A stretch of DNA of 64,000 nt from Alteribacter lacisalsi. GTDB taxonomy: Bacteria > Bacillota > Bacilli > Bacillales > Salisediminibacteriaceae. Under the pieces are notes generated by a model, which searched no databases, was not told the origin of the DNA, and worked only from the letters and a program-made list of their open reading frames with translations. Positions within the stretch are counted from its first letter, which is position 1; each line of letters opens with the position of its first letter. Positions 40,985 to 53,575 of this stretch are shown one piece after another. The stretch lies in assembly GCF_003226345.1 (NCBI RefSeq), contig NZ_PDOF01000001.1, positions 1,736,001 through 1,800,000 on the forward strand, given 5' to 3'. A program made the translations under genes and the position numbers.

Positions 40985-42109
40985 CTATTCAAGAAAATCC
41001 TTCAGGCGCTTACTGCGGCTAGGATGGCGCAGCTTACGGAGTGCCTTCGCTTCAATCTGACGAATCCGTTCACGGGTAACTCCAAACACCTTGCCGACTT
41101 CCTCAAGTGTCCGGGTTCGTCCGTCGTCCAGACCGAAACGGAGACGCAGAACGTTTTCCTCACGGTCTGTAAGAGTATCAAGAACATCTTCGAGCTGTTC
41201 TTTCAAAAGCTCATAGGCTGCAGCATCAGATGGCGCGAGTGCCTCCTGGTCCTCGATAAAATCACCAAGGTGGGAGTCGTCTTCTTCACCAATTGGTGTT
41301 TCAAGAGAAACAGGCTCCTGAGCGATTTTCAGAATTTCACGCACCTTCTCCGGTGTCAGATCCATCTCCTTGGACACTTCCTCTGGTGTTGGTTCCCGCC
41401 CGAGATCCTGCAGAAGCTGACGCTGAACGCGAATCAGTTTGTTGATCGTTTCAACCATATGGACAGGAATCCGGATTGTACGGGCCTGGTCGGCGATCGC
41501 GCGCGTAATAGCCTGGCGAATCCACCACGTGGCGTACGTACTGAATTTGTAGCCTTTGTTGTAGTCGAATTTTTCAACAGCTTTAATCAGACCCATATTT
41601 CCTTCCTGGATCAGATCCAGGAAAAGCATGCCTCGCCCTACATAGCGTTTTGCAATACTGACAACGAGACGGAGGTTCGCTTCTGCCAGACGGCGTTTAG
41701 CTTCTTCGTCCCCGTCTTCAATCCGCTTTGCAAGACTGACTTCTTCCTGCGCAGACAGAAGCGGTACACGGCCGATTTCCTTTAGATACATTCTGACAGG
41801 GTCATTGATTTTAATACCCGGAGGTACGCTCAGGTCGTTAAGATCAAATTCATCCTCTTTTTCAACCTGCTGCATGCTGGGAACACTCACATTCCCGTCA
41901 TTATCATTCATAATCTCGACACCCTGCTCGCCGAGGTACTCGAAAAATTCGTCCATCTGTTCGGAGTCCTGATCAAACGCCGCCAAGCGTTCTGTAATCT
42001 CGGCATAAGTAAGCACACCGCGCTTTTTACCGAGCTCCACTAATTGTTCCTTCACCTGATCGATGGTTAGATCGCCTTCCGCCATAGGGCGAATAGGTTT
42101 CTCAGCCAT
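40985..42109 (-). CDS. rpoD: Principal RNA polymerase sigma factor (sigma-A)
   Basis: The 374-residue product directs RNA polymerase to housekeeping promoters. Region 1.1 is present (about 15-80), then 1.2, 2 ([35 protein letters not shown]), 3 and 4 (helix-turn-helix [20 protein letters not shown]). Length and sequence match B. subtilis SigA. GGAGGGG precedes ATG 42109. It is the distal gene of yqxD-dnaG-rpoD, the Gram-positive form of the macromolecular synthesis operon. Confidence 0.99.
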   Translation of the reverse strand: MAEKPIRPMAEGDLTIDQVKEQLVELGKKRGVLTYAEITERLAAFDQDSEQMDEFFEYLGEQGVEIMNDNDGNVSVPSMQQVEKEDEFDLNDLSVPPGIKINDPVRMYLKEIGRVPLLSAQEEVSLAKRIEDGDEEAKRRLAEANLRLVVSIAKRYVGRGMLFLDLIQEGNMGLIKAVEKFDYNKGYKFSTYATWWIRQAITRAIADQARTIRIPVHMVETINKLIRVQRQLLQDLGREPTPEEVSKEMDLTPEKVREILKIAQEPVSLETPIGEEDDSHLGDFIEDQEALAPSDAAAYELLKEQLEDVLDTLTDREENVLRLRFGLDDGRTRTLEEVGKVFGVTRERIRQIEAKALRKLRHPSRSKRLKDFLE

Positions 42110-42151
42110 ACGACCCCTCCTTCCATTGGTTCACGACAACATTCTGCTGGA

Positions 42152-43978
42152 TCAAGTCATACTATCTTTCAGCAGTTGTTCCATTTTTATTATTTCCATG
42201 CTGATTCTCGCTGCTTCGGTATAATCCCTGGCATCTTCAGCAGCACGCTGCTCCTGCTTTTTCTTTTCTATTTCGAGCCTTTTAGGATAATTGAGAACTC
42301 TTTTTGCATAATCGTTCAGTTCCTGCTCAGACAGATCAGTACTGATCGTCATCATCGCAAGTTCACTGACAATTTTCCGGAGCTTCTCATCTTCCAGCTT
42401 CTCCATAAAACGGCTGACTGACGGTTCATTTCCTTCCCCGTAGTAGCTGAAGAGATGAGCAGCAATCGCCTGGTATTCATCTATATTAAAAGCAGCGCCC
42501 AGTTTATCCTCAACACGCACTGCCGCTTCTGCATCCCTGAGCATATGAGCCAGCAGATGCCTCTCTGCATTTGCGTGAGCCGGCAGAAGCCGCTTTCCCG
42601 CCTGGGCGGCAAAAGGCTTCCTTTCCTGTACGACCGGTCCGGACGTGCGCTTTTCCTTTTGTTTCCGAGCTTTAAAATTTTGAATGAGTTCCTGCTTCAG
42701 TGCATCCAGAGACAGGTTAAATTCGTCGGCAAGCTGGCGTATATAATGGTCCCGTTCAACCGCCCTCGGAAGTTTGCTGATCTCCTGCAGTACTTTTTCC
42801 ACGTATTCAATGCGGTTTCCTTCATCCTGAAGATTTATTCCTTTCCTGAAAAAACGGAATTTAAACCCCATGTAGGTGAGTGAACTGTCAATAACTTCGT
42901 TTCGAAACCGTTCAGCGCCCTTTTGCCGGATAAAATCATCAGGATCGAGCCCTTCTTCCATCTTCGCCACTCGGACAGTCATTCCTGCTTTTTCGAGCAA
43001 TTCCGCGTTTTTGTACGCAGCATTCTGCCCGGCATCGTCTGCATCATAACAGAGAAGGACTTTATCGGCGTTCCGCTTGATCATCTTTACCTGTCTGTCG
43101 GTCAGTGCCGTCCCCATAGCCGCAATACCATTATCTATACCCGCTCGCCAGGAAGAAATAACATCCGCATTTCCTTCAAAAAGAACAGCTTCGTTCTTTT
43201 TTCTGATGGACGGTCTGGCCAGATGAAAGCCATAGAGAATACGGCTTTTATTAAAGAGACTGGACTCAGGGCTGTTCATGTATTTCGGATTTCCTTCACC
43301 GAGGATCCGGCCGGTAAATCCAATCGCTTTTCCATCTCTGTTCCATACCGGAAACATGACTCGGTTACGGAATCTGTCGAATGGTTTTTTGTCGAACTCC
43401 CGCCGCGCCAGCAGCCCGGCTTCCATCATTTCATCCATATCATAATTTCTTCTCATAAGGAACGATGTGAGAAAGTCCCATGAATCGGGTGCAAACCCGA
43501 GTTGAAACCGTTCGATCATATTCTGGTCAAAACCGCGATTTTCTAAGTATTCTCTGGCTTCTTTTCCCTCTTCGGTATTCAGAAGAACGTGCTGGTAAAG
43601 CTTCACGGTCAGTTCGTGGGCGCCCATCCAGTACTTTTCCCGCTTCTTTTCTTTTGAATCGGATTGATTTCCGTCCGCCAGTTCAGGGAGGCTAATGCCT
43701 GCCCGTTCTCCAAGGCGCTGCACGGATTCAATGAAACTGATTCCTTCAGATTCCATTATGAAAGAGAAAACATTGCCGCCGGCCCCGCACCCAAAGCAGT
43801 GGTAAAGCTGCTTATCGGGGCTTACAGAGAAGGAAGGTGTTTTTTCGCCATGAAACGGGCACAACCCTGTCATGTTCCGCCCCTGTTTCTTAAGCTGGAT
43901 ATAGTCTCCGATGACGTCAACAATATCACTTGCTTTTCTGATCTCTTCAATTTTTTCGTCCGGAATACGTGTCCCCAT
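42152..43978 (-). CDS. dnaG: DNA primase
   Basis: The 608-residue primase makes RNA primers at the replication fork. N-terminal zinc ribbon CPFHGEKTPSF...CFGCGAGG (about 35-60), the TOPRIM domain with EGNADVISSW and LCYDADDAGQNAA, and a C-terminal DnaB-binding helical domain. Start: I choose ATG 43978 (MGTRIPDEKI), which aligns with the B. subtilis protein; an ATG at 43990 in frame is preceded directly by AGGGG and is less likely. yqxD lies 68 bases upstream. Confidence 0.97.
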   Translation of the reverse strand: MGTRIPDEKIEEIRKASDIVDVIGDYIQLKKQGRNMTGLCPFHGEKTPSFSVSPDKQLYHCFGCGAGGNVFSFIMESEGISFIESVQRLGERAGISLPELADGNQSDSKEKKREKYWMGAHELTVKLYQHVLLNTEEGKEAREYLENRGFDQNMIERFQLGFAPDSWDFLTSFLMRRNYDMDEMMEAGLLARREFDKKPFDRFRNRVMFPVWNRDGKAIGFTGRILGEGNPKYMNSPESSLFNKSRILYGFHLARPSIRKKNEAVLFEGNADVISSWRAGIDNGIAAMGTALTDRQVKMIKRNADKVLLCYDADDAGQNAAYKNAELLEKAGMTVRVAKMEEGLDPDDFIRQKGAERFRNEVIDSSLTYMGFKFRFFRKGINLQDEGNRIEYVEKVLQEISKLPRAVERDHYIRQLADEFNLSLDALKQELIQNFKARKQKEKRTSGPVVQERKPFAAQAGKRLLPAHANAERHLLAHMLRDAEAAVRVEDKLGAAFNIDEYQAIAAHLFSYYGEGNEPSVSRFMEKLEDEKLRKIVSELAMMTISTDLSEQELNDYAKRVLNYPKRLEIEKKKQEQRAAEDARDYTEAARISMEIIKMEQLLKDSMT

Positions 43979-44046
43979 GTCCTTCACCATCCCCTGCTGA
44001 TTCTTTTGACCTTTAAGGGCTGGCTATATTACATTCGCCTTTGTCG

Positions 44047-44511
44047 TCACGTTTCCTGCCTGTTAGACAAAATTTTTTCTAGCTGGGTGTAAAAATAAGC
44101 CCGGTCCTCTCCGGTCATCTTTTTGGGGCCTTTTGTTTTTTTTCCTGCTCTTCTGAGCTTGCCCTGATCATGACGGATGGAGAGAAGCGTATTAATGTAC
44201 AAATCAGTTACAACTTTTCCTCTCGGTGTAATCACTGTGATACCTTTTGCAAGAAGAAGACCGGCAAGTCCGTGATCCTGGGTAATGACCACATCACCTT
44301 TTACAGCCCGCTTCACAATTGCCATGTCAGCTGCTTCTGCTTCCTGGTCTACTGTGATTTTCTGAACATATCCCGGGAAAGCTTTGGACGTCTCATGAGC
44401 ATAGGAACTCACATAAACAACCGGCAGGTTATACTTTCCGCATAAACCAATCGCCTCATCTTTTACCGGACAGGCGTCTCCGTCAATGAGAACCGTCATT
44501 ACATTCGTCAT
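44047..44511 (-). CDS. yqxD: YqxD/YaiI family PIN-like protein (UPF0178, DUF188)
   Basis: The product (154 residues from ATG 44511) shows VLIDGDACPVKDEAI at the front, then VSSYAH, AADMAIVKRAVKGDVVITQDHGLA and ITPRGKVV, the conserved set of DUF188. The acidic residues suggest a PIN-like nuclease fold, with no proven role. The start is uncertain: the frame opens at GTG 44556 and no candidate has an ideal binding site. It is the first gene before dnaG and rpoD, as in B. subtilis. Confidence 0.88.
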   Translation of the reverse strand: MTNVMTVLIDGDACPVKDEAIGLCGKYNLPVVYVSSYAHETSKAFPGYVQKITVDQEAEAADMAIVKRAVKGDVVITQDHGLAGLLLAKGITVITPRGKVVTDLYINTLLSIRHDQGKLRRAGKKTKGPKKMTGEDRAYFYTQLEKILSNRQET

Positions 44512-44610
44512 AACTGTTATTTCTACATCCCCCGTCCGAATCCTTCTTTTAGGCACTTATTCCGTTACACACTTACTATCTTTACCAAAATTTCAAGAAT
44601 AAATCTTGAC

Positions 44611-44639
44611 ATACTAAATTTATTTGTTCTTTGGATCAA
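44611..44639 (-). promoter_or_regulatory. Promoter of the yqxD-dnaG-rpoD operon
   Basis: Minus strand TTGATC (44634-44639), exact 17-base spacer, TAGTAT (44611-44616). Nothing else is seen in 44640-44826, an AT-rich stretch. Confidence 0.65.
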
Positions 44640-44826
44640 TATTCCTTGTTCATATTGAAAAAATAAATCACAATTTTTCATTATATAGTAAAGAAGCGGT
44701 TTTCGCTACGCTTTTGCCTGATATTTTTAAAATAACTTTACATATAAAATAAAACGGTGTACACGGTTTAAGCAGAAGGGCAGCCCTTCGCTTTCCACTC
44801 TGGTGCTCGATATCTCGTTTACAAAG

Positions 44827-44860
44827 AAAAAGCCCCGGAGGAAACAAGGTCCTCAGGAGC
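44827..44860 (-). terminator. Terminator of yqfL
   Basis: GCTCCTGAGGA/GCCCCGGAGGA-type stem (44832-44842, 44850-44860), five T on the minus strand. Confidence 0.85.
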
Positions 44861-44869
44861 ACCGGCTGC

Positions 44870-45685
44870 CTACCGGTTGTTTTTACGGTACACGCTGTAA
44901 ATAAGGTTTGCCGTTTCTTCTACCGCTTTATTGGACACATCGATCACGTGGCATCCGATCCGATCCATCAGTTCATTAGAGAACACGAGTTCCTCTTCAA
45001 TTCTTTTGACGGTGGCATAATTGGCTTCTTCTTTCAGCCCGAGACTTTTAAGACGCTCCGAACGGATGCTAGTCAGCTTTTCCGGGCTTATTTTTAACCC
45101 AATAACTTTCCTGGGGTCAAGCTGGAACAGTTCCTCCGGCGGTTCCACCTCAGGGACGAGGGGAATGTTGGCCACTTTCAGGCGTTTATGCGCCAGGTAC
45201 TGGGAAAGCGGGGTTTTCGAGGTGCGGGATACACCAATCAAAACAATATCCGCCCGCTTTATCCCTCTGGGATCTCTTCCATCGTCATATTTAACGGCAA
45301 ACTCGATCGCTTCCACTTTTCGGAAGTAATCCTCATCCAGAGTGTGCACCAGTCCAGGCTGAAGTCTTGGTTCATGTCCAGTCTTTTTTTCCAGCAGGTT
45401 CATCATCGGTGTAATGATATCGTGAACCGGTACGTTTGCGCGTTTTGCCTTATTCAGCAGGTAATCACGGAGTTCAGGCACAACAAGGGTACATGCAATC
45501 AGGCCGTCATTTTCCTTCGCCTGGGCAATGACCTCATCAATCGTGCCTTCATCTTCCACATAGGGAACGCGCCTGATGTCCACACCTGTATGACTGAACT
45601 GGCTTGCTGATGCTTTCACAACCAGTTCCGCAGTTTCCCCTACAGAATCGGACACCACATAAACAACGGTATGGTTATTTTTCAT
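44870..45685 (-). CDS. yqfL: Putative pyruvate, phosphate dikinase regulatory protein YqfL
   Basis: The 271-residue product belongs to the bifunctional PPDK/PEP synthase regulatory family (DUF299), which phosphorylates and dephosphorylates its target using ADP and Pi. Motifs: [15 protein letters not shown] at the N-terminus and the P-loop-like [11 protein letters not shown] (about 153-163). In B. subtilis YqfL acts with CcpN on gluconeogenic control, and ccpN is directly upstream here, so the pair is conserved. GGAGG precedes ATG 45685. Confidence 0.93.
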   Translation of the reverse strand: MKNNHTVVYVVSDSVGETAELVVKASASQFSHTGVDIRRVPYVEDEGTIDEVIAQAKENDGLIACTLVVPELRDYLLNKAKRANVPVHDIITPMMNLLEKKTGHEPRLQPGLVHTLDEDYFRKVEAIEFAVKYDDGRDPRGIKRADIVLIGVSRTSKTPLSQYLAHKRLKVANIPLVPEVEPPEELFQLDPRKVIGLKISPEKLTSIRSERLKSLGLKEEANYATVKRIEEELVFSNELMDRIGCHVIDVSNKAVEETANLIYSVYRKNNR

Positions 45686-45767
45686 AGCTTTTCCGACCTC
45701 CTCTGTCCGCAGATAATCTGTCTTTCTCTCTGAAAACGCATTTTATTTATAATGAAGTATATGCGTT

Positions 45768-46418
45768 TTACACGATCCGGTTGTTTGCAATATCCACAAA
45801 TGCTTTTGTGATGCTCGTTTTTGTAATACGGCCGGTTACTTCCATATCCGAATTACTGCTGCCGTCCTTTTTGTTTACAACAGGCAGACCATCGATCTGT
45901 TTTGTAATCAGAATCTGAGCCACGTCGGACAGCAGGTCATCTGCCGAACAGGTCGTAATGTTCGGCATTCTTGTCATGATAATGTTTACCGGCATCTGCT
46001 CCAGTTCCTGTTTTCCCATGCTTGCTCTAAGCAGATCTTTTCTCGAGAGAATCCCTACGAGACAGGAAGAGCCGTTTACAACAAACAAGGTACCCACATC
46101 TTCCAGGAACATCGTACAGATCGCATCGTACACCGATGCGGACTCATTTACAACGACCGGAATCGATTGGTATTCCTTTACCGTAAGCTTGCCGATTTTT
46201 TCTGTAAGCAGCTGCGCTCCCGTTTTCCCGGTATAAAAATAGCCTACTCGGGGGCGGGCATCCAGAAATCCGGCCATCGTCAGGATTGCCAGGTCAGGAC
46301 GAAGTGTTGCGCGGGTCAGAGATAATTTTTCGGCAATCTGCTCCCCGGTAATCGGTCCTTTATCTTTTACAATTTCCAATATATGCTGCTGGCGCTTATT
46401 CAGCTCGATTGGTCTCAC
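45768..46418 (-). CDS. ccpN: Transcriptional repressor CcpN
   Basis: The 216-residue product has an N-terminal winged helix (about 1-65, ELNKRQQHILEIVKDKGPIT) and two CBS domains (about 80-210). CcpN represses gluconeogenic genes (gapB, pckA) in B. subtilis when glycolysis is active; the CBS pair senses nucleotides. The start is GTG 46418 with AGGGCG nearby. It lies between glyS and yqfL, in the conserved order. Confidence 0.95.
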   Translation of the reverse strand: MRPIELNKRQQHILEIVKDKGPITGEQIAEKLSLTRATLRPDLAILTMAGFLDARPRVGYFYTGKTGAQLLTEKIGKLTVKEYQSIPVVVNESASVYDAICTMFLEDVGTLFVVNGSSCLVGILSRKDLLRASMGKQELEQMPVNIIMTRMPNITTCSADDLLSDVAQILITKQIDGLPVVNKKDGSSNSDMEVTGRITKTSITKAFVDIANNRIV

Positions 46419-46472
46419 CGCCCTATCTTTAGACAGTTGATTTTATTCATTCCATCCTTATTGTACACCTGT

Positions 46473-46506
46473 GGGAGGGGCTTTTTTACATAAAAGCGGC
46501 CCTCCC
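46473..46506 (-). terminator. Hairpin between glyS and ccpN
   Basis: GGGAGGG and CCTCCC arms with extended T/A pairing form a strong hairpin just after the glyS stop, but no T-run follows, so termination may be partial and ccpN read through. Confidence 0.5.
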
Positions 46507-46521
46507 TCGGTTTAATCCCAA

Positions 46522-48618
46522 TTATTCAGAATGAAAAACAACGGCCTGAAAGTCCGCAAATGACAGGATCAGCTCTGAAGCTTTCTTCATCTGCGACAAT
46601 CTGTTCTTTTTAACTGCTTCATTTTCAGACATGACCATGATGTTATCAAAGTAAGCATGTATGGCCGGCACAAGCTGTTTTAATGAGTTAAACTCTCCAG
46701 CCGGATCTCCTTTGCTGCGGGCTGATTCCACCTGGTCCCTGACTTCATTCGTCTTCTCAAAAAGAACACGTTCCTCTTCTTTTTCGAACAGGTCTGTGTC
46801 GGGCCCTTTATGATCCTGATCTGCCTTGGACGCAATGTTTGTCACCCGGCTGAAGGCTTCAACTACACCTTTAAAGTCCGGATTCTTATCTGCTTCCACT
46901 GTCAGGAACACCCCTTTTTCAATCAGCGTATCGACCCGTGCCAGGTCTGCACTTAGCACTGCTTCAATCATATCATAACGAACTCCGTGTTCCTGAAGAA
47001 GAGTCTTAACGCGGAGTTTTGCAAATGAAAGAAGGTCATCCCTGACGTCTTCCCTGTCCCGTTTTAAAATGCCCCACTGCTCCGCAGCAGCAAGCGCATC
47101 ATCAAAAAGTTCAGGAAGTTTCACGTCCCATTTCTGGTCAAGAAGAACCGTTACGACACCAGCAGTCAGACGACGGAGCCCGTGTGGATCCTGTGAGCCT
47201 GTCGGGATCTGTCCAATACCGAAACTTGTAACGACCGTGTCAAGTTTATCAGCAATACTGATCACAGCAGACACTGCAGAAGTCGGAAGATCATCTTTTG
47301 CGTGACGGGGCAGGTAATGCTCACGGATTGCCGTTGCCACTTCCGCAGACTCTCCCGCATGACCGGCATAAACTTCACCCATCCGCCCTTCAAGTTCCGG
47401 GAACTCTCCCACCATATGCGTCACAAGGTCAAACTTACTGAGGCGGGCCGCCCGATCAATGGCCGATCTCTCTTCCTCAGACAAATCAAGCCGATTGGCA
47501 AGCACCAGTGCGAGGCTCTTAATCCGGCGAACCTTGTCTCCTATACTTCCAAGCTCTTCATGATATACGACATTCTCAAGCTTCTTCACAGCATCCTCTA
47601 TGTTCAGTTTTAAATCTTCATTAAAAAAGAATTCAGAGTCAGCGAGACGGGCCCGAAGAACCTTCTCGTTCCCTTTCTGAACGTTTTCAAGGTGCCTGTG
47701 GTCTCCGTTTCTCACTGTCACAAAGTATGGCAGAAGGGAACCTGCTTCATCCTTTACCGGAAAGTAACGCTGATGCTCTTTCATTGAGGTAATCAGCACG
47801 TCGTCAGGTACACGCAGAAAGCTTTCATCAAACGTTCCATATAAAACCGTCGGGTACTCCACGAGGTTGTTTACTTCCTCAAGCAGTTCTTCATCAACCG
47901 GCACGTGCCATCCCTCGGAAGAGGAGAGTTGCGCGATCTGCTTTCTGATTGCTTCCTTACGTTCACCGGCATCAGCGAGAACATGCTCTTTCATCAGGCT
48001 CATGCGATAATCAGAGGCTGTAACAATGACCGTACGGTCGCCCAGAAAACGATGGCCGAAGGTTACATTGGAAGACTGGATGCCCGCTGCGTTAAGATTT
48101 ACAATTTCATCACCAAACATGGCTGTCAGCCATTTTACAGGTCTCACATAACGAAGGGTGCTGCTTCCCCAGCGCATGTTTTTCGGAAATGTCAGACCGG
48201 TAATCAGAGTTTCAAGCTCCCCAAGCAGCTGAATAGCCGCTTTACCTGGAATAAACCGTGTTACGAAAACGTACTCTTCCCCTTTTACATCTTTAAAATA
48301 AAGATCATCTACTTGCGATTTCTGGCCTCTCGCGAAGCCCTGAGCTGCTTTGGACCAGTTCCCTTCCCCGTCCAGTGCAATTTTTTTAGAAGGACCTTTC
48401 GCTTCTTCGCTGCGGTCTTCCTGTTTTTCGGAAAGCTCGTGAACAAGAACCGCAAGACGTCTTGGTGTAGAGAATGCTTCCACGGAAGAATAACTCAGGC
48501 GGTTGTCATTGAGCCAGGACGCCATTTTGTCCTTGAGCTGATTCATTGCGTCCGTAATAAAACGGGCCGGCATTTCCTCTAGCCCGATTTCTAGTAAAAA
48601 TGTCCGGTGATTACTCAT
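46522..48618 (-). CDS. glyS: Glycyl-tRNA synthetase beta subunit
   Basis: The 698-residue beta subunit of the bacterial alpha2beta2 enzyme binds tRNA-Gly. Diagnostic start [15 protein letters not shown]3/B4-like TPRRLAVLV, the HD-type motif region EHQRYFPVK and a C-terminal anticodon-binding DALR-like domain ending [10 protein letters not shown]. It overlaps glyQ by 8 bases. AAGGAGGAG precedes ATG 48618. Regulated with glyQ by the T-box upstream. Confidence 0.97.
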   Translation of the reverse strand: MSNHRTFLLEIGLEEMPARFITDAMNQLKDKMASWLNDNRLSYSSVEAFSTPRRLAVLVHELSEKQEDRSEEAKGPSKKIALDGEGNWSKAAQGFARGQKSQVDDLYFKDVKGEEYVFVTRFIPGKAAIQLLGELETLITGLTFPKNMRWGSSTLRYVRPVKWLTAMFGDEIVNLNAAGIQSSNVTFGHRFLGDRTVIVTASDYRMSLMKEHVLADAGERKEAIRKQIAQLSSSEGWHVPVDEELLEEVNNLVEYPTVLYGTFDESFLRVPDDVLITSMKEHQRYFPVKDEAGSLLPYFVTVRNGDHRHLENVQKGNEKVLRARLADSEFFFNEDLKLNIEDAVKKLENVVYHEELGSIGDKVRRIKSLALVLANRLDLSEEERSAIDRAARLSKFDLVTHMVGEFPELEGRMGEVYAGHAGESAEVATAIREHYLPRHAKDDLPTSAVSAVISIADKLDTVVTSFGIGQIPTGSQDPHGLRRLTAGVVTVLLDQKWDVKLPELFDDALAAAEQWGILKRDREDVRDDLLSFAKLRVKTLLQEHGVRYDMIEAVLSADLARVDTLIEKGVFLTVEADKNPDFKGVVEAFSRVTNIASKADQDHKGPDTDLFEKEEERVLFEKTNEVRDQVESARSKGDPAGEFNSLKQLVPAIHAYFDNIMVMSENEAVKKNRLSQMKKASELILSFADFQAVVFHSE

Positions 48619-49501
48619 CGTCAGTCTCCTCCTTTTCTTTCAAAAGCGGGAAGCCGAGCCGCTCGCGCTCCTCGTAGTAGGTTTTGGCACATTTGCGGGC
48701 CAGATTTCTGATTCTCCCGATATACCCTGTCCGTTCCGTTACAGACACGGCCCCCTGGGCATCGAGCATATTAAACGCATGTGAGCATTTCAGTACATAG
48801 TCATAGGCGGGAATGACAAGCCCTTCTTTAAGCGTTCGGATTCCTTCCTGCTCATAAGTTGAAAAGAGGGTGAACCACATTTTCGCATCGGCTGTTTCAA
48901 ATGCATACTTACTCTGTTCATATTCATTCTGCAGAAACACGTCTCCATAAGTAATGCCGTTTACCCACTCCAGATCATACACCTTTTCGACATCCTGAAT
49001 ATAGGAGGCTAGCCGCTCAATACCATAGGTAATCTCTGCACTTACAGGACTTGCTTCAATTCCGCCAACCTGCTGGAAGTATGTAAACTGGGTGATTTCC
49101 ATCCCGTCAAGCCAAACTTCCCAGCCAAGCCCCCATGCTGCAAGAGCCGGGTGCTCCCAGTTGTCTTCAACAAAACGGATGTCGTGTTCCTCAGGGTTAA
49201 TGCCAAGTTCTTTGAGACTTTCAAGGTAAAGTTCCTGAATGTTATCCGGTGACGGTTTCATAATTACCTGGAACTGGTGATGCTGATAAAGGCGGTTCGG
49301 GTTTTCTCCATAGCGTCCGTCTGCAGGGCGCCGTGAAGGCTCAACATAAGCAACATTCCAAGGCTCAGGGCCGATACTTTTCAGGAATGTCATGGGGTTC
49401 ATCGTCCCTGCCCCTTTTTCCACATCGTACGCCTGCATAACAAGGCAATTCTGTTTTGCCCAGAAATTCTGCAGCGTTAAAATCATATCCTGAACGTTCA
49501 T
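48611..49501 (-). CDS. glyQ: Glycyl-tRNA synthetase alpha subunit
   Basis: The 296-residue alpha subunit has the class II catalytic core: [46 protein letters not shown] (motif 2) and GIERLA (motif 3). It activates glycine with ATP. Start: ATG 49501 with GGAGG 7 bases upstream, in place of the GTG one codon earlier. It is preceded by a T-box leader and a strong promoter. Confidence 0.97.
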   Translation of the reverse strand: MNVQDMILTLQNFWAKQNCLVMQAYDVEKGAGTMNPMTFLKSIGPEPWNVAYVEPSRRPADGRYGENPNRLYQHHQFQVIMKPSPDNIQELYLESLKELGINPEEHDIRFVEDNWEHPALAAWGLGWEVWLDGMEITQFTYFQQVGGIEASPVSAEITYGIERLASYIQDVEKVYDLEWVNGITYGDVFLQNEYEQSKYAFETADAKMWFTLFSTYEQEGIRTLKEGLVIPAYDYVLKCSHAFNMLDAQGAVSVTERTGYIGRIRNLARKCAKTYYEERERLGFPLLKEKEETDDE

Positions 49502-49631
49502 CACGTTCCCTCCATTTCATTACAAATTGTCTGTGAACGGCTGGAATTACCTGTAAATCACCTCAGCTGGAAAGACATTCTCAAACATTAGTGAAGCACC
49601 TGCCTGCATGTGAAAAGGAAGTAGGGAAATA

Positions 49632-49873
49632 AAAAACTCCCGCCTCTATGTCCTGTTTACATCCAGACATAGGGACGAGAGTTACCCGCGGTTCCACCCT
49701 AATTGCTGCACGAAGCAGCCGGCTTTTATCATAAATGCTCCGGAACGCCTTCCCCGCGATCTGCATCCCCGGCTTCCACCGCCCCGGGTTCGCTCGTTTT
49801 TCGATCTGAAAAACAAATACAGATGGCCGCAGATACTCCTTTCCTTCCACGCACATTCACAGCTATCGAATTA
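49632..49873 (-). promoter_or_regulatory. T-box riboswitch leader of glyQS
   Basis: The minus strand carries the T-box AGGGTGGAACCGCGG (49686-49700), preceded by a hairpin GCTGC-TTCGT-GCAGC and by stem I with ATCTGC/GCAGAT closing pairs. It is followed by a long intrinsic terminator (ACTCTCGTCCCTATGTC paired with GACATAGAGGCGGGAGT, then T-run, about 49632-49683). Uncharged tRNA-Gly binding would favour the antiterminator. I could not assign the specifier codon with confidence; GGC triplets are present in stem I. Confidence 0.95.
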
Positions 49874-49879
49874 ATTCAA

Positions 49880-49908
49880 ATATTACTCAATATCAGAGCC
49901 GGTGTCAA
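49880..49908 (-). promoter_or_regulatory. Promoter of the glyQS operon
   Basis: TTGACA (49903-49908, perfect), 17-base spacer, TAATAT (49880-49885). Confidence 0.85.
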
Positions 49909-49916
49909 ATACTGCC

Positions 49917-50657
49917 TTAAAATTTTTCCATCTGTTCGAGAAACCTTCTGGACTTCAGCCTAAGCCCCGAGTATTCATCATAATAAAGCTGCAGGATAGT
50001 TTTTAATTCTTTCTTGGTCCCATGCTTTACATTGATGTTTCCAAGCCGGCTGAGATCCAGATGATGAAAAAGCCGGAGCAGCTTCAATGTACCGGGAGTT
50101 GCAGCAATCCGGTACGGATCTACTTCAAAGCATTGTGCACAGAGAATACCTGCCTCTATAATGGAAAAGGCGAAGGTACCCTCCTGCCTGCCGCAGTTCA
50201 CACAGGCGTCAAGCATCGGGGATATGCCGGCTGCCTGAAGCATTTTTGTTTCAAAGATGCGGGTCAGTACCTCTGCGTCTTCTTCTTCGTTCATCCTGTT
50301 CAGAAGCTGATACAAAAGTTCAAACAAATACGGATTACGCTGCCTGTCTTCTGTCAGCCTGTCGGTCATTTCCACCATGTAGGCACCATAGGCTGTCAGC
50401 ATCAGGTCACTGCGCACAGCACGGAATGAATCCGTAATGTCCGCCTGATTCAGCGTTCCAATCCCCCTCGACTGCTGATAAATAAATGTCCCGTAAATAA
50501 AAAGCTGTGCACTTGAGGCGAAGCGGCTTTTGGGCCGTTTTGCTCCTCTTGCCATAAGTGCCAGCTTGCCGTGCTCACGCGTATAAAGAGTCACAATTTT
50601 GTTTGTCTCTCCGTAGTCGTTCGTCCGGATGACAATACCTTCTGCTTTTTGTAGCAT
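49917..50657 (-). CDS. recO: DNA repair protein RecO
   Basis: The 246-residue product loads RecA at gaps through the RecFOR pathway. N-terminal OB fold (EGIVIRTNDYGETNKIV, about 6-22), a helical middle, and a zinc finger with CVNC and CAQC. Start: ATG 50657 matches the B. subtilis start by alignment, but AAGGAG abuts it with no spacing. In-frame GTG 50669 has AGGCGG 6 bases upstream and may be used instead. Its last bases overlap the glyQS -35 region. yqzL lies 72 bases upstream. Confidence 0.94.
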   Translation of the reverse strand: MLQKAEGIVIRTNDYGETNKIVTLYTREHGKLALMARGAKRPKSRFASSAQLFIYGTFIYQQSRGIGTLNQADITDSFRAVRSDLMLTAYGAYMVEMTDRLTEDRQRNPYLFELLYQLLNRMNEEEDAEVLTRIFETKMLQAAGISPMLDACVNCGRQEGTFAFSIIEAGILCAQCFEVDPYRIAATPGTLKLLRLFHHLDLSRLGNINVKHGTKKELKTILQLYYDEYSGLRLKSRRFLEQMEKF

Positions 50658-50729
50658 CTCCTTCACCACACTAAACCGCCTGCTAAGGAGGCCGGATTGG
50701 TTCACCGGAGAAGAACGGTACCTGCCGGT

Positions 50730-50879
50730 TTAATACACCGGCGGCTGCACCTGCTGCCCTGCTTCATCCTCTTCGTCAGAGACCTCAGGAGCCGCATCTG
50801 CAGCTTCCATTTCCCTGTACAATAAATACGAATCAATATTGCCTGTGACTGAGAAAACCTTCCACGAAAATTCTTTCAT
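50730..50879 (-). CDS. yqzL: YqzL-like small protein (49 residues)
   Basis: A short frame from ATG 50879 with AAAGGG about 10 bases upstream. The product MKEFSWKVFSVTGNIDSYLL is followed by an acidic tail. It is recognisably the YqzL protein found between era and recO in B. subtilis, where the start is MLDFTWKVFSQTGNIDTYLL. Function is unknown. The position and spacing are the same here. It lies before the recO start, probably co-transcribed. Confidence 0.9.
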   Translation of the reverse strand: MKEFSWKVFSVTGNIDSYLLYREMEAADAAPEVSDEEDEAGQQVQPPVY

Positions 50880-51078
50880 AATGGTTCCACCCTTTCAAAC
50901 AGACTTGAGCAGGCGGCCCTGGAAACTTTGCATTCACGGGTGCCTGAATGATTCTTTCTTACTTAATAGAATGACCATTTGTATCAGGTTTCATGAAAGG
51001 AAAAATTTCCAGATTTCGTTTTCCAGCATCAGGGGCAGAGAAATAGCCTGTACCGTTACTGCGGTGAAAAGGTCCTGC

Positions 51079-53138
<2,060 letters not shown>

Positions 53139-53179
53139 TTCCTGTTCTCCCCCTCCCCGAACATTTACTTTAACTCATG

Positions 53180-53575
53180 CTACTGGGCAAAAAAGCTGAT
53201 AATCCTCGGGAGAAAAATCGTAATCCCGACTAAAACAGCAGTAATAGAGAAGACCATAACGGCCCCGGCGGCCACATCTTTAATAATTTTGGCTTCGAGT
53301 CTGTATTCGGAGGTCATCATGTCCACAGACCGTTCGAGAGCCGTATTAATCAACTCCAGCCCAAGGACGCCCCCAATCACGAGAATGAGAAGCGCCTGTT
53401 CGACTACGGTGACATTGATCAGCCAGCCGACTGTAATGACGAGTGCTCCGAGAATGGAATGAATTCTGAAATTCTGTTCATTAGCCCATGTATGACGAAT
53501 TCCCTCTGAGGCATATCGGAAACTTTTTATCAGCCTGGGCCACGAAATAAACGGCGGCTTATTTTTTGAGGTCAT
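53180..53575 (-). CDS. dgkA: Undecaprenol kinase DgkA
   Basis: The 131-residue product is a small integral membrane kinase with three segments. The core KSFRYASEGIRHTWANEQNFRIH...LELINTALERSVDMM contains the DGK-family Glu/Asn pairs. In Gram-positive bacteria it phosphorylates undecaprenol, recycling the wall carrier, and complements UppP action. It overlaps ybeY by 17 bases. Confidence 0.95.
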   Translation of the reverse strand: MTSKNKPPFISWPRLIKSFRYASEGIRHTWANEQNFRIHSILGALVITVGWLINVTVVEQALLILVIGGVLGLELINTALERSVDMMTSEYRLEAKIIKDVAAGAVMVFSITAVLVGITIFLPRIISFFAQ